NCBI RefSeq assembly: GCF_026914265.1
Contig: NC_069124.1
Coordinates: 90,610,628 to 90,674,627, forward strand
From: Mya arenaria
Taxonomy: Eukaryota > Mollusca > Bivalvia > Myida > Myidae
DNA: 64,000 nt
Direction: 5' to 3'
Below, in pieces: positions 48,574 through 62,409 of this stretch (position 1 is its first letter; each line of letters opens with the position of its first letter). Below the pieces are notes generated by a model. The model was not told where the DNA came from. It searched no databases and was given only the letters and a program-made list of their open reading frames with translations. The position numbers and the translations under genes were made by a program.

Positions 48574-50530
48574 CACATCCATGATGGTGTTGTTGGTGAT
48601 GGTGGTGACAATGGTCATGAATTTGATGCTGTTCATCATCATCGTCATCAATGAGAAGTGAATCTCACTTCAAATACAAGCAATTTTAGAGTATTTATGC
48701 TTTGTTAAGCTATATCTGGCTTTAGGGTCGGAGAGACACACATTTTGTGCTGCTGAATAAATGTACTGCTTTACTGCTTTCAAACCAGTAGTGAAAACTA
48801 CAGTACATATATTTTATCAATCATTAACATTGTGGATTTCATCAGCTTGCCTACAACTGAAAAATGATTAAAAACCTTTTCACTACTCAATTGGATATGA
48901 ATGGGTGATTTCTATGTAAAGTTAATGCTATGTTTTCTATTATGAAATGAGAGTTCATCAACTATTCGCTGATTCATGATTTAACCAGCAAATTATTAAA
49001 GACTGATGTTGATTACACTATGATGACTCATAACTTTTGAGCTTTTCCTTTTTTGGCAGAAAACAGTTAAGGTATTGCCAATATTTTTGTGTCATATAGC
49101 AATAAATTAATGACCAGAACTATATTGCATCAAAGTGATGGTCAATTGTCGAAAAATACTTCTAATGATAACTAGCTTACACAAAGTTGGCTGAAATATT
49201 TTAGGAGTGATGCACCTTTGTGAATTGTTGCTTCTCAGGTTTACCATGCAGAGCATAAGCAGTGCCCATGTACTCTTGAAAAAACAACACTCTATAAACT
49301 TATTAACTCGTACATAGGCCAATCTCTGAGGAAAACTGTAATAACTAACTAAAAAGATACAGACAAAATAAACATTCTTCATCTCTCATGACATTTCAAG
49401 TATGATTGGTAAGCAAAACATTCTTACAAGTTTTGGCAGATGACATATCAGATGTTTTTGATACCATTCTCATTTTTGGTCAAAACAAGCATATGGTTGA
49501 TAGCAAGTACTCTTGTAATTACTATTTTAAAAAGGGCAGTGAAACTTTTCACATATTTTTCATCAGTATCTGTTATGGTGGGAACCATATAAAGTATGAT
49601 TTTAATTGAACTTTTATTTACATAGAGTCTGTAAAACTAAAGTGTGATTCAGGGTCAAGCTTTCTCTAGGTTAGGACAGTAAACTAACAACAGTTTTATT
49701 GTCCTTTCTACACTTTTAATGTATTCTATGTGTATAATTTGCCTGCTTCATTTGATAGGCATATGGAATAATAAATATTTAAAAGTATTTTGTTCTTGTT
49801 TGTGCTTGTGGAGCTCGGTTGTTCATTTTAGAGCAGCATATAGTGTTTGGACAATCTGTCAGTCAGTTGGTCCATATGGTTTTCGATCAATAAACAAATG
49901 CTTGGAACCAGGAATCTGGGCAGGCAGGATGGTCATGACAAGCCTATGACCCCTATTGATTTAAAGGTCAGGTTAAAGGTCACAGTGGCAGTGATCTTGA
50001 TCGGATAAATGTTTCCAATAAATAACTGAAGAACGTTCGGGTCCAGAAATTTCTAACTAGGTACATGCAGGTAGGTTGGTAATGACCAGATGATGGCCCC
50101 TTTAGATTTTGAGATCAAAGGTTAAAGTGGCGTTGATTTTGAGGGAAAAACTGTTTTATATCTATAACAGAGACCAGGTTCCTCAAACTAGTAGGCAGGT
50201 AGGTCATGACCAGCAGATGATCCCTAACAATATTGAGGTCAAACGTCAAGGTCACATTTTATGGTCAATGTTGAGAAAAACTGATAAAAAGAATTAATTC
50301 AATTGTCACAGATTTATATAGCAATTCTTGAAGGCATTTGTTAAGATTAATTAGATTTTAGTTACACATTTTATTCAACATACATGTTACATACTTATAG
50401 CTGAATCAGAGGCATTTGTCATCGGATGTGACAGCTCCCGTTATATTTCCATTGTGTATCTCTTAATTACAAGGTGACCTTTTATGTCTTAATGAAAGTT
50501 TGCAATGAATCATGGCAACACATTTTTATG
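47094..50530. other. EDC3 3' UTR and intergenic sequence
   Basis: AATAAA-type signals occur near 47228, giving a plausible EDC3 3' end. A (GAT)n microsatellite lies at about 48538-48572. A remnant of the AGGTCA-rich repeat family lies at about 49850-50290 (GACCAGCAGATGA, GGTCAAGGTCACA in diverged form), ending near 50450 with TGTGACAGCTCCCGTT. No gene was recognised. Confidence 0.55.
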
Positions 50531-50962
50531 ACTTTTGAGTCATATTAATTATAGGTCGCAGATAAGTTTACAGTTCAAACAGGAAATAGATAAGATGAAG
50601 AATAGGTTCTGCACTTATAGAAGTTTTAAACATTTTAATATTGAACATTTTAACCAGGATTTATCCAAAAATCTTTTAACTGTAGATATGTGTCAGACAG
50701 ATGTAAACAAAATGTATAATGAATTTAGCAAAACTTTTACTGAAACTGCAAACAAACATGCCCCATTAAAAAAGAAAAACGATTCTCCAAAGACCAGCCC
50801 CATTTATGAATAAAGCTTTAAAAATGCCATTTTTAAAAAAAGAATGCTTTTCAATAAATTAAATATGAACAAATCAACCAAAAACTGGGAAAATTTCAGG
50901 AAACAAAGAAACATAGTAACTAGTTTGAGTAGAAAATCTTTAAATAAATATTTCATTGACAG

Positions 50963-51973
50963 ATGTGTGTGGGGGGTTGCCAATCAGCTGACTTTTGGCC
51001 TACTGTCAAACCTTTTCTTACTAATAAGGGGAACATCAAGCACAAAGATACCATCTTACTTGAAAACACAAAACTAGTAACAGACCAACAAGAAGTATGC
51101 AATGTCTTCAATGATTTCTTTGTCAACGTAGCCAAAAATATTGGAAATAATTCTCTTGATGTAAATGAAAACCATCCAAGTATTGTATCAATTAAACAAA
51201 ACAACCTAACACAAACTGAACTTCATTTTAAACCTGTAGATTCTGGTTTTATTGATAAACAAATTTACAAATTATGTATCAAAAAAGCAACAAGCGCTGA
51301 TGGTATCTCATCTAAACTGGTAAACTTAGCTAAACCTGTCATCGCCAATCACATTACTTCTATCGTAAACAAGTCATTTTCAACATCAACTTTTCCTGAT
51401 AGTTTAAAAATGGCACAAGTTACTCCTTTACATAAAAAGAACAGTAATCTCGAGAAGGGCAACTATCGTCCAGTCAGTATTCTTCCAGTAATGTCAAAAA
51501 AATTTGAACGTGCCATGAACACTCAATTAGTTGAATTCTTTGAACAACATTTTAATATATTCTTGTCTGCTTTTAGACCAAAATTCGGATGCCAAACAAC
51601 ACTTTTAAAAATCGTTGAAGACTGGAAACAGGCACTAGATGAAAACAAATATGTAGCGTCAGTACTGATGGACCTCTCCAAAGCGTTCGACTGCCTTCCT
51701 CATGACTTGCTTATCCTTAAATTAAAATACTATGGCGTAAGTGAAAATGCACTTCACTTAATCAAATGCTATTTGAGCAATAGGAACCAATGCGTTAAAC
51801 TAGGGGAATTTACAAGTGACTTTAAACATATTTATAAGGGAGTGCCCCAAGGCTCTATCCTGGGGCCTGTCTTGTTTAATATTTTCATAAATGATATTTT
51901 CCACTTTGTAACAAAAGTGAATTATATAACTATGCTGACGATAACACTCTGTCACATTCTGATCACAATATAA
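50963..51973 (+). pseudogene. LINE reverse transcriptase, main open segment (broken)
   Basis: The longest uninterrupted part, 336 codons, covers the linker region and RT blocks up to the palm. The catalytic Y-A-D-D box is in another frame just past the frameshift at about 51925, so the enzyme is broken. Earlier parts of the same protein appear in other frames at 50535-50813 and 50844-51077. Confidence 0.8.
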
Positions 51974-53343
51974 ATGACGTTAAAAACACCCTAGAACAGG
52001 ACAGTATCTCTTTGATAAACTGGTTTTCAGATAACAAAATGCAAGCAAACCCAGACAAATTTCAAGCCATAGCTATATAGGTCCTAAATCTAAAAAGTGC
52101 AATTTAACCATCAAACTTGAGAATAGTATCATCAAATTATTAGGTGTTACTATAGATTTCAGATTAAATTTCAATACTCATGTTTCAAACACCTGTAAGA
52201 AAGCATCAAGGCAATTAAATGTGCTAAAACGCATTGGGAAAAATCTCTGCAAATTAGGTAAACTAAACATATACTACTCTTTTATTATGTCAATCTTTTA
52301 TTTCTGTCCCTTAACCTGGCATTTCTGTGGAGAGCATTACGGTGTATCTACAATGACCATACATCAAATTATTCTTCTTTATTAATTAAGTCACATCTAC
52401 CATCATTAAAAATTAGAAGACTAAGAACTATTGCCTTAGAAACCTTTAAGATCATAAACAAACAAACACCAGTTTATCTTCACGATTTAGTTAAAATAAA
52501 AAAAACTCTTATTCTTTTAGGTATAGAAACACCGCAGAGGTACCCCAGGTAAGGACCACAAAGTATGGCCTCAACTCTTTCCGTTCAACAGCGCCCAAAC
52601 GTTGGAATTCACTCCCTCAGCACTTTCGTGACGAAACAAACCTGAGTCAGTTTCGGAGTTTGGTCAACGCATGGAACGGACAGAGTTGTAGGTGTTCTTG
52701 TTGCGCTTATCAAAGTTAAACCTTCCCCTCTTTTGTTCTACCCTGACTGTTTTTGTCATTATGCCACGCTTTGATCTTTGTTAATCTTTGCTTTTTGCCA
52801 TGCTTTTTAGTTTAGTTATGCTTAGTGCTTACTTAGCCTGTATTGCATCAATCATATCTATTTCTAATCAGTGCATTGTCATAGATATCCTTTGCTTTGA
52901 ATTATATTTATGTGCTTGCATGTTCACTGCATAAATGTTTGCTGCAACTTCTGAGAAGCTGGTGCTAATCAGGTCATCTTGAATCTGATTCAAGCTGATA
53001 TGTGTTTAGTATCCTTTCAAGACATGCACACTTGTGCTATTTTTTTTCCTCTCAGTTTTTTATAAACTTTTATCTTAAGATCTTTTTAGACTACGGTCAA
53101 GATTAGCGCCAGCATCCCAGTTTTTAAATGTGTATACTGTATGTGATATCTGTAAAAAAAATTGTCTTAATCATGTGCTAATCCACTTTTAGTAAGGTAC
53201 AATTTCTTACATATTTTAATATTGTATATGTACATAATTATGTATTAGTAAGCGATATCTGTATTTTGTCTTAATCATGTGCTAATTCTTAATTAGATAC
53301 AATCTCTTTAATACTTAAATATTTTATATAGATATATGCTTGT

Positions 53344-53448
<105 letters not shown>

Positions 53449-53807
53449 TATATGTAGTCAATAGCTATTCATAGCTAATGTTTTCTCTGTTATGTCATAC
53501 CGACTGAAAATAAAATTTGATTTGATTTGATTTGACTTACTCAAATTTTATTAAACCTTGTTTGATACTGATGGAGCCATGGGGGTTCCCAAATTTTGGC
53601 TTTAGTCACCATTGTTATTCAGTTCATAACGACCATGGTCAGAGTGATTATATAGTTAGCTAATATTTCATGTTATCATATAACCGATTTTAAAAAGCAG
53701 TCTTGTATCTTGTAGAAAATTGATAGAACCTGACCATTTCTTCACTATTATAGGGAAGTGGTTTTAAATATCTTGGTCACGTGGTGTGACGTAATGAAGC
53801 AAAACAA

Positions 53808-56800
53808 ATGGCAGGAGACAGCTGGGCTTTTATGCCTAGTGTTTTGATTGTTGAAATACTTTCGTATCTTTCGCAGAGTGATAGATTGAATGCATCGTCT
53901 GTATGCATACGATGGCGTTCTTGCCTATTTCAGTCGAAATTATGGAGGACGTTATCGCTGAACTTGCACAGAAGCAATAAGGAAAGGACGAACTTTTTGA
54001 CAGACATATGCGGACGTTTTGCTAGAAAATGCGCAGTAACATTTAACCCTCATAACATTGACGAAGTGAAGACATGCATGAATGTTTTAGATGTGTTAGC
54101 GATCAATATCAATTTGCAAGTTTTTGAGCTGAAACCAAGCAGTTGTCATTTCCAGTGGACAGAATTTCCAGAGCTTAGGCTAGTAAACTATTTTATTTAG
54201 GTCATCAGCTGTGTTCTAAAATTAGAAACCGATGTCAACAATAGTCACGTGACAAATGTCACAACATCATTATTTGTTATTCTGCAAATATTACATTGCC
54301 CAAACTTTTCTTTCGTAACATTAATGATTTTACTCTTTTTTATATTTAGGTTAATGATAGTTGAAAATATTTATTATTTATAACATTATCCATAATTTAG
54401 TATATTTATTGTGTTTGAACAGTAATTATGAGATTTCTCAACCATTAAAATATTCAATTTCTTTTGCATTGCCTAGATACCTTACTTGTGATGCACCTAA
54501 ATGATCTAATTGGTCATGGTCATAGTCGTTGTATGTCCTATAAAATCATTTTTATCTTTTACACTTGTTTACCTAGGACAAATTGTACAGCATTAGCAGT
54601 TTCTGTAGTTGGTTACATACCTGGAGCCCGTCCAAGGCAGTGCCTTATTTCATATTAATATTATTCATAATTAAAGAACGGTAATGAAAAACATAGGTAT
54701 TTAGTCCAAATATGGACAATTTACTGCCAAAACTATCATGTTTGTAGCTGTGATATTTTCAGGCCATTTTTTTTTGGATTATTTTGGAGTGATGTATAAA
54801 ATTTGTAATTAAAGTAATACAGTTGACTGATTTAACACATATACATTCCTTTCTTGAAACATGCACAAAACTCACATATTCATGAAAAAATGATTTATTT
54901 AATATAGATAAGTTTATTCTCCCACCTCAGATGAGTAGATCCAAAAACTTGACCATGCTAGAAATTCTTATCTTGCCCACGAGCAAAGATAATATAAGTA
55001 CCCGTATGGAACTCCTTTTTTATTGTCATCACACAATTACCTCCCTTGTTGAAGACCGTTGTCTGTAGCATCATTGAAACCTTGTCTTGTGGCAATATTT
55101 GGAATCTTAGTAATAATTTCTCGCTTCAAATGGCACCATAAAAAAGTTTTCACTCTCCATTCAAAAAATAATGATTCACTCTCTTCAGAACTATTACTAA
55201 AGACCGATTTGACAATTAACATCATCTGAATCAATGCGCGCATATCCATTACAACCACGAATTATCACATATTTATTCACATTTTTTTCACTACGCACAA
55301 AAGAGTTCCAGCAAAAAATACAGTTTTACTTAATTTTGCTAAACTGTGATGGGAGAAAAAGCATCTACCATAGCTGCTTGTGTAAGATAGGTTCATCCCA
55401 ACACTCGCACATTCTGTTTTTCGCTAAACCTCGTTTTGCAAAACACCCTACGCTCGGGTCGTGATGAACCTATCTTACACTCTTGGCCATGGAAGATACT
55501 TATATCTCTCAGGAATGGCAATAGTAAATGGAAAATATGTTTAATTAAAACATGTCCTGGAACTGACTTGTTCCATTTTATGTTGTAACACTTTGTTAAT
55601 GATAAAATACGTGTTTAAATGGATGCAATAATTCTTGCAGGTTCATAGACAGATTGGAAAATGTAATTCAAAGCTGTAGAAGATTGAAACACATTTCCTT
55701 GGGGTGTTCTGAAGATCTTCAAGCCCATTCAAATGCTTTGTTTGAATCTCTTGCGTCAAGGCATAGTGTGTCATTAGAGGCACTGCACATTGCAAGTGTA
55801 AAGGAAGACTCTGAAAACTATGGGATCATAGACCTTAAAGTGGATCTATTTCAGAACTTTTCTTGCCTCAAGCATCTTAGTATTGACTTCGATTTCGTTG
55901 ACAGTAGATTATTGGCAGCCTTTTGCAAAAATGGTAAACCAGGTCTGGAAAAGTTGGTAATACATGTCCATGGAATTGAACCAGACCATGAAATAATTCC
56001 AAATTCATTATGGCAACAGTTTACAAGTTATAACAAAAATGTCAAAGTGACCTTGAATCTTATGCATTCCATCGCAGGAGTTCAAAAGTTAGTAGACATT
56101 CTCAAACCAGATCTTCCATTGCAACATTACCGGCAGTTTTTCTGTACTCAATTAAGCACTGCAGCCATTGGACTGATGGGGAATCAGTATTCCAGGACCC
56201 TTAAGTCTGTCCACATTGTAGATGGCATGGAGTTTGGCTTTCCTGCCTGGTACAATATTTCAACAAATGAAGATCCTTTTGTCATGCTTGCTTGGAAATG
56301 TCCACACCTGTCCCGTCTTACATTGATTGGTAAGTTCTTTACAGAGATAAGACCGCACTAATTGAATATTTTGTGTGACATATTTTGGAAAGATAAATCT
56401 TGCTGGCTAATGGATTATATGAAAGTATGATATTTTTTCATATAGGCTTAAGTGTTTTTGGCATTGAAGGATGAAAAGTTGATGTATTTTTAGCTCGACT
56501 ATTCGAAGAATAAGGAGAGCTATCCTAGTCACCCGAGCGTCGGCGTAACCACTTAAGTTAAAGTTTTTGTAAGAGTTTATGTACCACCTCAAATATTTTC
56601 AAAGTCCGTTGACATATGGCTTTCAAACTTTGCACACTTGTTCACCATCATGCCCCCAACCTGTACACAGGAGGAGGTAACTCTATCAAGCATTTTGACA
56701 AAATTATGCCCCTTTTTCTACTTAGAATTTACGTTAAAGTTTGCGTACCACCTCAAATATTTTCACAGTCCATTGACATCTGGCTTTGAAACTCTGTACA

Positions 56801-59048
56801 CTTGTTCACCATCATGCCCGCAACCTGTACACAGGAGGAGGTAACTCTATCAAGCATTTTGACAAAATTATGCCCCTTTTTCTACTTAGAATTTAAGTTA
56901 AAGTTTGCGTACCACCTCAAATATTTTCAAAGTCCATTGACATAAGGCTTTGAAACTTTGCACACTTGTTCAACATCATGCCCCCAGCCTGTACACAGGA
57001 GGAGGTAACTCTATCAAGCATTTTGACAAATTATGTCCCTTTTTCTACTTAGAATTTAAGTTAAAGTTTGCGTACCACCTCAAATGTTTTCAAAGTCAAT
57101 TGACATCTGGCTTTGAAACTTTGCACGCTTGTTCACCATCATCCCCAAACCTGTATACAGGAGGAGGTAACTGTATCAAGCATTTTGACAAAATTATGCC
57201 CCTTTTTCTACTTAGAATTTATGTAAAAGTTTGCGTACCACCTCAAATGTTCTCAAAGTTCATTGACATCTGGCTTTGAAACTTTGCACGCTTGTTCACC
57301 ATCATCCCCCCAACCTGTACATAGGAGGAGGTAACTGTATCAAGCATTTTGACAGATTTATGCCCCATTTTCGACTTAGAATTTAAGTTAAAGTTTGTGT
57401 ACCACCTCAAATGTTCTCAAAGTTCATTGACATCTGGCTTTGAAACATTGCACGCTTGTTCACCATCATCCCCCCAACCTGTACACAGGAGGAGGTAACT
57501 GTATCAAGCATTTTGACAGATTTATGCCCCATTTTCGACTTAGAATTTAAGTTAAAGTTTGTGTACCACCTCAAATATTTTCAAAGTCCATTGACATCTG
57601 GCTTTGAAACTTTGCACCCTTGTTCACCATCATGCCTCCAACCTGTACACAGGAGGAGGTAACTCTATCAAGCCTTTTGACAGAATTATGCCCCTTTTTC
57701 GACATTGAATTTATGTTAAAGTTTGCGTACCACCTCAGATAATTTCAAAGTCCATCGATATATGGCTTTGAAACTTTGCACTCTTATTCACCATCATGAT
57801 CTCAACCTGGGTACAGGAGGTGGTCACTGTATCAAGCTTTTTTACAATATTGTGCCCCTTTTTTTACTTAGAACTTACGTAAGTTTGCGTACTACCTCAG
57901 ATATTTTCAAACTCCATTAACATATGCCTTTCAAACTTTGCACACTTGTTCACCATCATTATCCGAACCTGTGAGACTTTATACAATGGTATTCAACCAC
58001 CCAGCCTAATTGAATAACCAAGTTAGATTACTGTATTTTGCAAATAATGGCCCTTTATTATTAGATTTAAAAATTCTGGTTAAAATTTTGCACGTTACCA
58101 AATTTATGTTAATATCTCAGCACACCATGTATTGCATTGAAATCTAATCTAACAGTGATCCATGCATGTTTCGCCAAAACTTTTCAATCCTTACACTGAA
58201 AAGCGGCGGAATAGTCGAGCGGGCTGTCTCTGTGATAGCTCTTGTTTACATACTTGACACAGTAAAATCATTAAATCACACTTAACATGCATGTCTTCAT
58301 TTGTTTTACATCGTCATTTTGCAAGGTGCACCAATAAGTTATATATGTACATGTGTTGGTACTTTAAATACCAAATGAATTTGATGATTAAATTTTTCAT
58401 GACTAGGGTACGAGGTTGCAGATGAAGACATAGTTGCCATTGCCAGACTTCGAAGTGACAGCTTGGAAAGCCTGGATATTCCAGACGCGTGCATACGCTG
58501 GGAAACATCTCACGACACACACATCATCGGTGGAGTGCAGCCAGAATTCACAGACAAGGTATTGTACAGGACTCCTGTTCAATTGTTTTGAACATGTGTA
58601 GGTGCTTCAAAAAGCAGGTTTTACTAGTTATCAATTTCTGACAAAGACATATAAAAAATAATGTGTAAGAAATCAAGAGTATTTAATAAAGATATATTGA
58701 TGAATCCAAAGATTCTAGAATTGTTTGTTAAACATCAAAATAGTCAGTTCCCTAACTGGGACTGTTGAGGCTAGACAGTTAATTATTGTTTTGGAGTGAT
58801 AATAACATTGTCTCTGATTTCGACAAATGGCATGCTGGTAACTGTTTAATGTCTTGTAAACAATTGAGTATAATTAGTCCTGAAAAATTCATCATGATGT
58901 TTGTCAGGTATCTGAAAGTCTTGGTCGAAGGTGGCGTCCCCTGGAGGACTCACAGCTCCCGCAGGCTGTCTGGGACAGCTGGGCAGATGCAGAAGAGGCC
59001 TATAGCCACATCCTTCTCTCTGACCAGGCATATAGCCATACGGCCTGA
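53808..59048 (+). CDS. FBXO33: F-box protein, FBXO33-like
   Basis: Four exons: 53808-54178, 55641-56329, 58407-58558 and 58908-59048; 450 residues. The F-box is at residues 8-50 (MPSVLIVEILSYLSQSDRLN, ASSVCIRWRSCLF), the site that binds SKP1. An irregular leucine-rich region follows (LKHISLGC, LEALHIASV, LKHLSIDFDF, LEKLVIHVHG, LKSVHIVDG). NEDPFVMLAWKCPHLSRLTL and GYEVADEDIVAIARLRS match the FBXO33 C-terminal half, and VSESLGRRWRPLED matches its end. FBXO33 is a substrate receptor of SCF E3 ligases, and YBX1 is a reported vertebrate target. The phases of exons 1 and 2 agree only if intron 1 uses AG|GCTAGT at 54178/54179. FBXO39 is the nearest alternative. Confidence 0.88.
55359..55501. repeat. 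Fold-back repeat in FBXO33-like intron 1
   Basis: The arms GTAAGATAGGTTCATC and GATGAACCTATCTTAC are perfect inverted copies. They extend outward imperfectly (CATCTACCATAGCTGC against AGTATCTTCCATGGCC) for about 43 bp each, with a loop of about 55 bp. This is probably a MITE or fold-back element. Confidence 0.75.
56491..58246. mobile_element. Interspersed element with internal 163-bp tandem units (FBXO33-like intron 2)
   Basis: It starts AGCTCGACTATTCGAAGAAT and ends GGAATAGTCGAGCGGGCTGT, so the termini are short inverted copies. Between about 56550 and 57960 lie about nine units of about 163 bp (GTACCACCTCAAATATTTTC, TTGACATCTGGCTTTGAAAC, CACAGGAGGAGGTAAC). Frames within are repeat by-products. 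A second member of the family starts at about 63534. Confidence 0.85.
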
Positions 59049-60534
59049 CTCCATATAGGGTTTGTATGAATTTCACCTCTCTACTCTTCATCTTAGCCTT
59101 TGAGTACAATACACAAGTCCTGTATATCTTGCTGCCCAGGCCTAAACTATGTCACAAACTATATCTGAAACCTGAAGTTCTTACATTTACAATTTTTTTG
59201 AAATATTTAAAGATTAAAACCAGTTAACCATGAGCCTCTATTTTCAGGTCCAGTCAGATGTGTTCAATCTTTTGTGATATTGTGGAGAAATAACCGCTCA
59301 AGAACTAATATTGACAGAAATATATAGCTGTTACAAGACTACATTATTTATTTACCATCATTGTTTTACCATCATGCTAAATCATTCCACAATGTCAAAT
59401 AATTGTCAATTGTTAAATTTCTGGAATAAACCCCATCGGGTGAGACAGCACACATGGAAAGAGGCTACAAGGAAACTTGCAGATGTGGAGTTGGTGATTG
59501 CTGTTAAGTGATTTATGATTGGTGTGTGTGTCTGGGTGATGTGAATGTCTATTGGCATATAAAGCTGAACGCACATTATACCTCCAGTGTATTTGCATAT
59601 TCTATTCCATGTCAGTATCTTCAGGGCTTTATATATTGATTTGGGAAAATAGCCAAAGTAAAATTACCAGTTAATATAAAATGTAATATAAAATGTATGA
59701 CTTTCTGTCAATGTCAAGTGTTAATTTAATTGTAGGTGAAAGGAAATATTTCCTTTATAAAAGGCCATTGCAATTTTTCCAGTAAAGAATATCCTTATGT
59801 GTGCCAGAATATGCAGGTTATTCTGTAAAGATCTAGTCATGACAACAATACCAGTTATGGCTTACCATAATATACAGTGCTTTCAATTAAAGTCCACATT
59901 ATTAAACATTGCTAATTAAATACAAGATATTTATGTACTTTTTATAACTGTGTTTTTGTTGAAAGAGTTTTGTTGTAATGTTGATATCTCTGTATGATTG
60001 TTATAATGTTAATTAGAAAATGTAAGAAAACAGGATGATGGCCTTGAAGTTTGTGATAAAACATTGATTGTCACTCGTGTTGAAAATCATGAAAAGTTTT
60101 TCTGAAGTTTTATTTCATTATGATCTCGACAGGACTTTTTGTTCTCTAAATTTTTATGTTCCTTTGTTAAAATAATGCATGTACAAATTTGTTTTTGTTG
60201 AGGCAAGTTAAATGCTAGTGATAGTGCCATATGCATTTGATATGATTAAAGTAAAGATGAACACAAGGTTGATCCGGACAATTGAAACATTTTTATTGAT
60301 AAAGAGTCGTATTGTTTTTATTTACTTTTCCAATAATTATTTGATTTTTATAATATAACAATGTTTCAGCATTTAATAAATGATATTAAAGTAAATTATA
60401 TTTACCGGGTATATATCAACACTCTGGTTTTATTCATTTATATCCGGGAAAAATGAAAGTAAAAAAAGACTACATGTTACAATGGCACATACTGTAAAGC
60501 AAAGGTTTTGTTGATGAAAAATTGTTGTAATTCA
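59049..60534. other. FBXO33-like 3' UTR and intergenic sequence
   Basis: AT-rich sequence with no recognised gene. Short frames at 59311-59598 have no domain. Candidate polyadenylation signals (AATAAA and variants) occur past 59400 and near 60375; which is used cannot be told from sequence. Confidence 0.5.
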
Positions 60535-62040
60535 ATTCAGTTCAATTTATTAAGTAAACAGAGGCCACCGGCCCAAATTACACAACATTTACAAAAAACA
60601 TAATATTGTAGTTGCAACATAAGATTTACATATTTATCATGTTAACAGATGGTATACATAAATTGTTAACTTCAATCATTTTCAGTAGACATTAAAGAGT
60701 AGAAATCATTTAAACTATTACCAGATGAATACCACCAATTCAAAAGATATTGTCTACAAATAATATCGAAATAAGGACATTGAAAGAATGCATGATATTC
60801 ACATTCAATAACTGTCATATTTTGATCCAGACACTATATACAAAGTCTCTCATCTTGTGGAGTATTTATATATCTACCAAGTTCCATGTTTCGTGACAGC
60901 AAAATCTAGCAAAAGCAATCTAATACTTTAATGGAATTTCCAGATGTCGGCGCCTTTCTGTATTTAATCATGTTTTGTAGTGTTTATAATGATGACACCT
61001 TGAAGAATAACTAACATCATTATCCCAGTTCTAATGAAATCTGGAGTTAAATAGCAAATCTGTTTTTTAATTAATTGAATGATTTGAAAAAATCTATTTC
61101 TATATTCCAAACCCAGTCCAGGAAATTATAAAGAAAAGGTCCAAATGTCTTCAAATACACTGGATATAAGTTGTTGAGACATGTGACTGCAGGATAGTAG
61201 TAAACTGTTTCAACACATGTAGCAATTATTGGAGAAATACTTCATTTATTGAAGGATTACATGGCCTTTTTATATCAAAATCAACATATTTCAAAGTGTG
61301 TTTGAAACAGAATGTTCTCCCTTGTTGGTTGAGGGATCCAAAATACATATTTTTCCATTTTTCAAACACAAAATGATAAATTTGGAACACCCCTGGCTCG
61401 ACTGTGTGTTAACAATACAATAGCAGATACATTTCTCTTTTGTTAAAAAACTTGTTCACTTGCTTTTGAATTGAAGAAAGCAGAATATTACCACTTGTTT
61501 GAAAGTATGTATTTTTGTTTGTGCTTGACTATGATGTTAAGGGCATTGTTGTTGTTGTGTTTGTTGTTATTGTTGTATTATATATTGTTTTTATTTTTCT
61601 GTATTATTCCTTAGAAAAGATCTGTTTTAATTTACAGAATTTTGTATTGTTGAATAACTTCCTTAAAGAGTATGTATAGTATGGTAGACATTGCAGATCT
61701 TAACTTCAACTGTCTGTTATGTCCAGAAACTACTTACCCTACGTGTAGCAATGATAAGTTTTTATCAAAACCTAAAAATAATAGATCTTTAATAATAATT
61801 TCATAAATATCTTAGAATGTGGTAGTTTATCCTTCAATTTGCCACAGTTTTTGTAACGCAATTTATTGATTTTAGATTTCTAAATACTGGCGCGTACATT
61901 TTGAAATTTATCAGTATCAGTATGAAGCTCTGCTGGATGGTTATAAAATGACATAATTGAACACATTTTGAAAATCATCTTGAATGATTCCAAATCTTTG
62001 AGTGATGGAGTCCCATTGATCAATTTTGAACATTATGAAG
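60535..62040 (-). mobile_element. Decayed LINE 3' part, minus strand
   Basis: On the minus strand the 3' end reads AATAAATTGAACTGAATTGA, an AATAAA followed by degenerate pentamers. Upstream (about 60870-60690) a broken frame gives NTPQDERLC, a stop, then VIECEYHAFFQCPYFDIICR. This is the same zinc-knuckle region as in the LINE at 1-663. Stops and frameshifts are frequent. The left limit is uncertain. Confidence 0.65.
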
Positions 62041-62089
62041 AAAGCCATAAATAACATTATAAGTGCACACAAACTGCATCAACCAGATA

Positions 62090-62409
62090 GTCTGGATTAT
62101 TGTTGTACATGTCCAATCAAAGTCTGGATTATTGTTGTACATGTCCAATCAAAGTCTGGATTATTGTTGTACATGTCCAATCAAAGTCTGGATTATTGTT
62201 GTACATGTCCAATCAAAGTCTGGATTATTGTTGTACATGTCCAATCAAAGTCTGGATTATTGTTGTACATGTCCAATCAAAGTCTGGATTATTGTTGTAC
62301 ATGTCCAATCAAAGTCTGGATTATTGTTGTACATGTCCAATCAAAGTCTGGATTATTGTTGTACATGTCCAATCAAAGTCTGGATTATTGTTGTACATGT
62401 CCAATCAAA
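62090..62409. repeat. 32-bp tandem array, ten near-identical units
   Basis: The unit is GTCTGGATTATTGTTGTACA then TGTCCAATCAAA, with almost no differences among ten copies. It has no stop in any of the three plus frames, so three overlapping repeat frames appear (period 32 residues after three units). The near-identity suggests very recent expansion. Confidence 0.95.

Noticed and set aside
56638-57920. Frames of 65-109 codons with LCPFFYLEF-like repeats
   Set aside because: They are translations of the 163-bp tandem units inside a mobile element.
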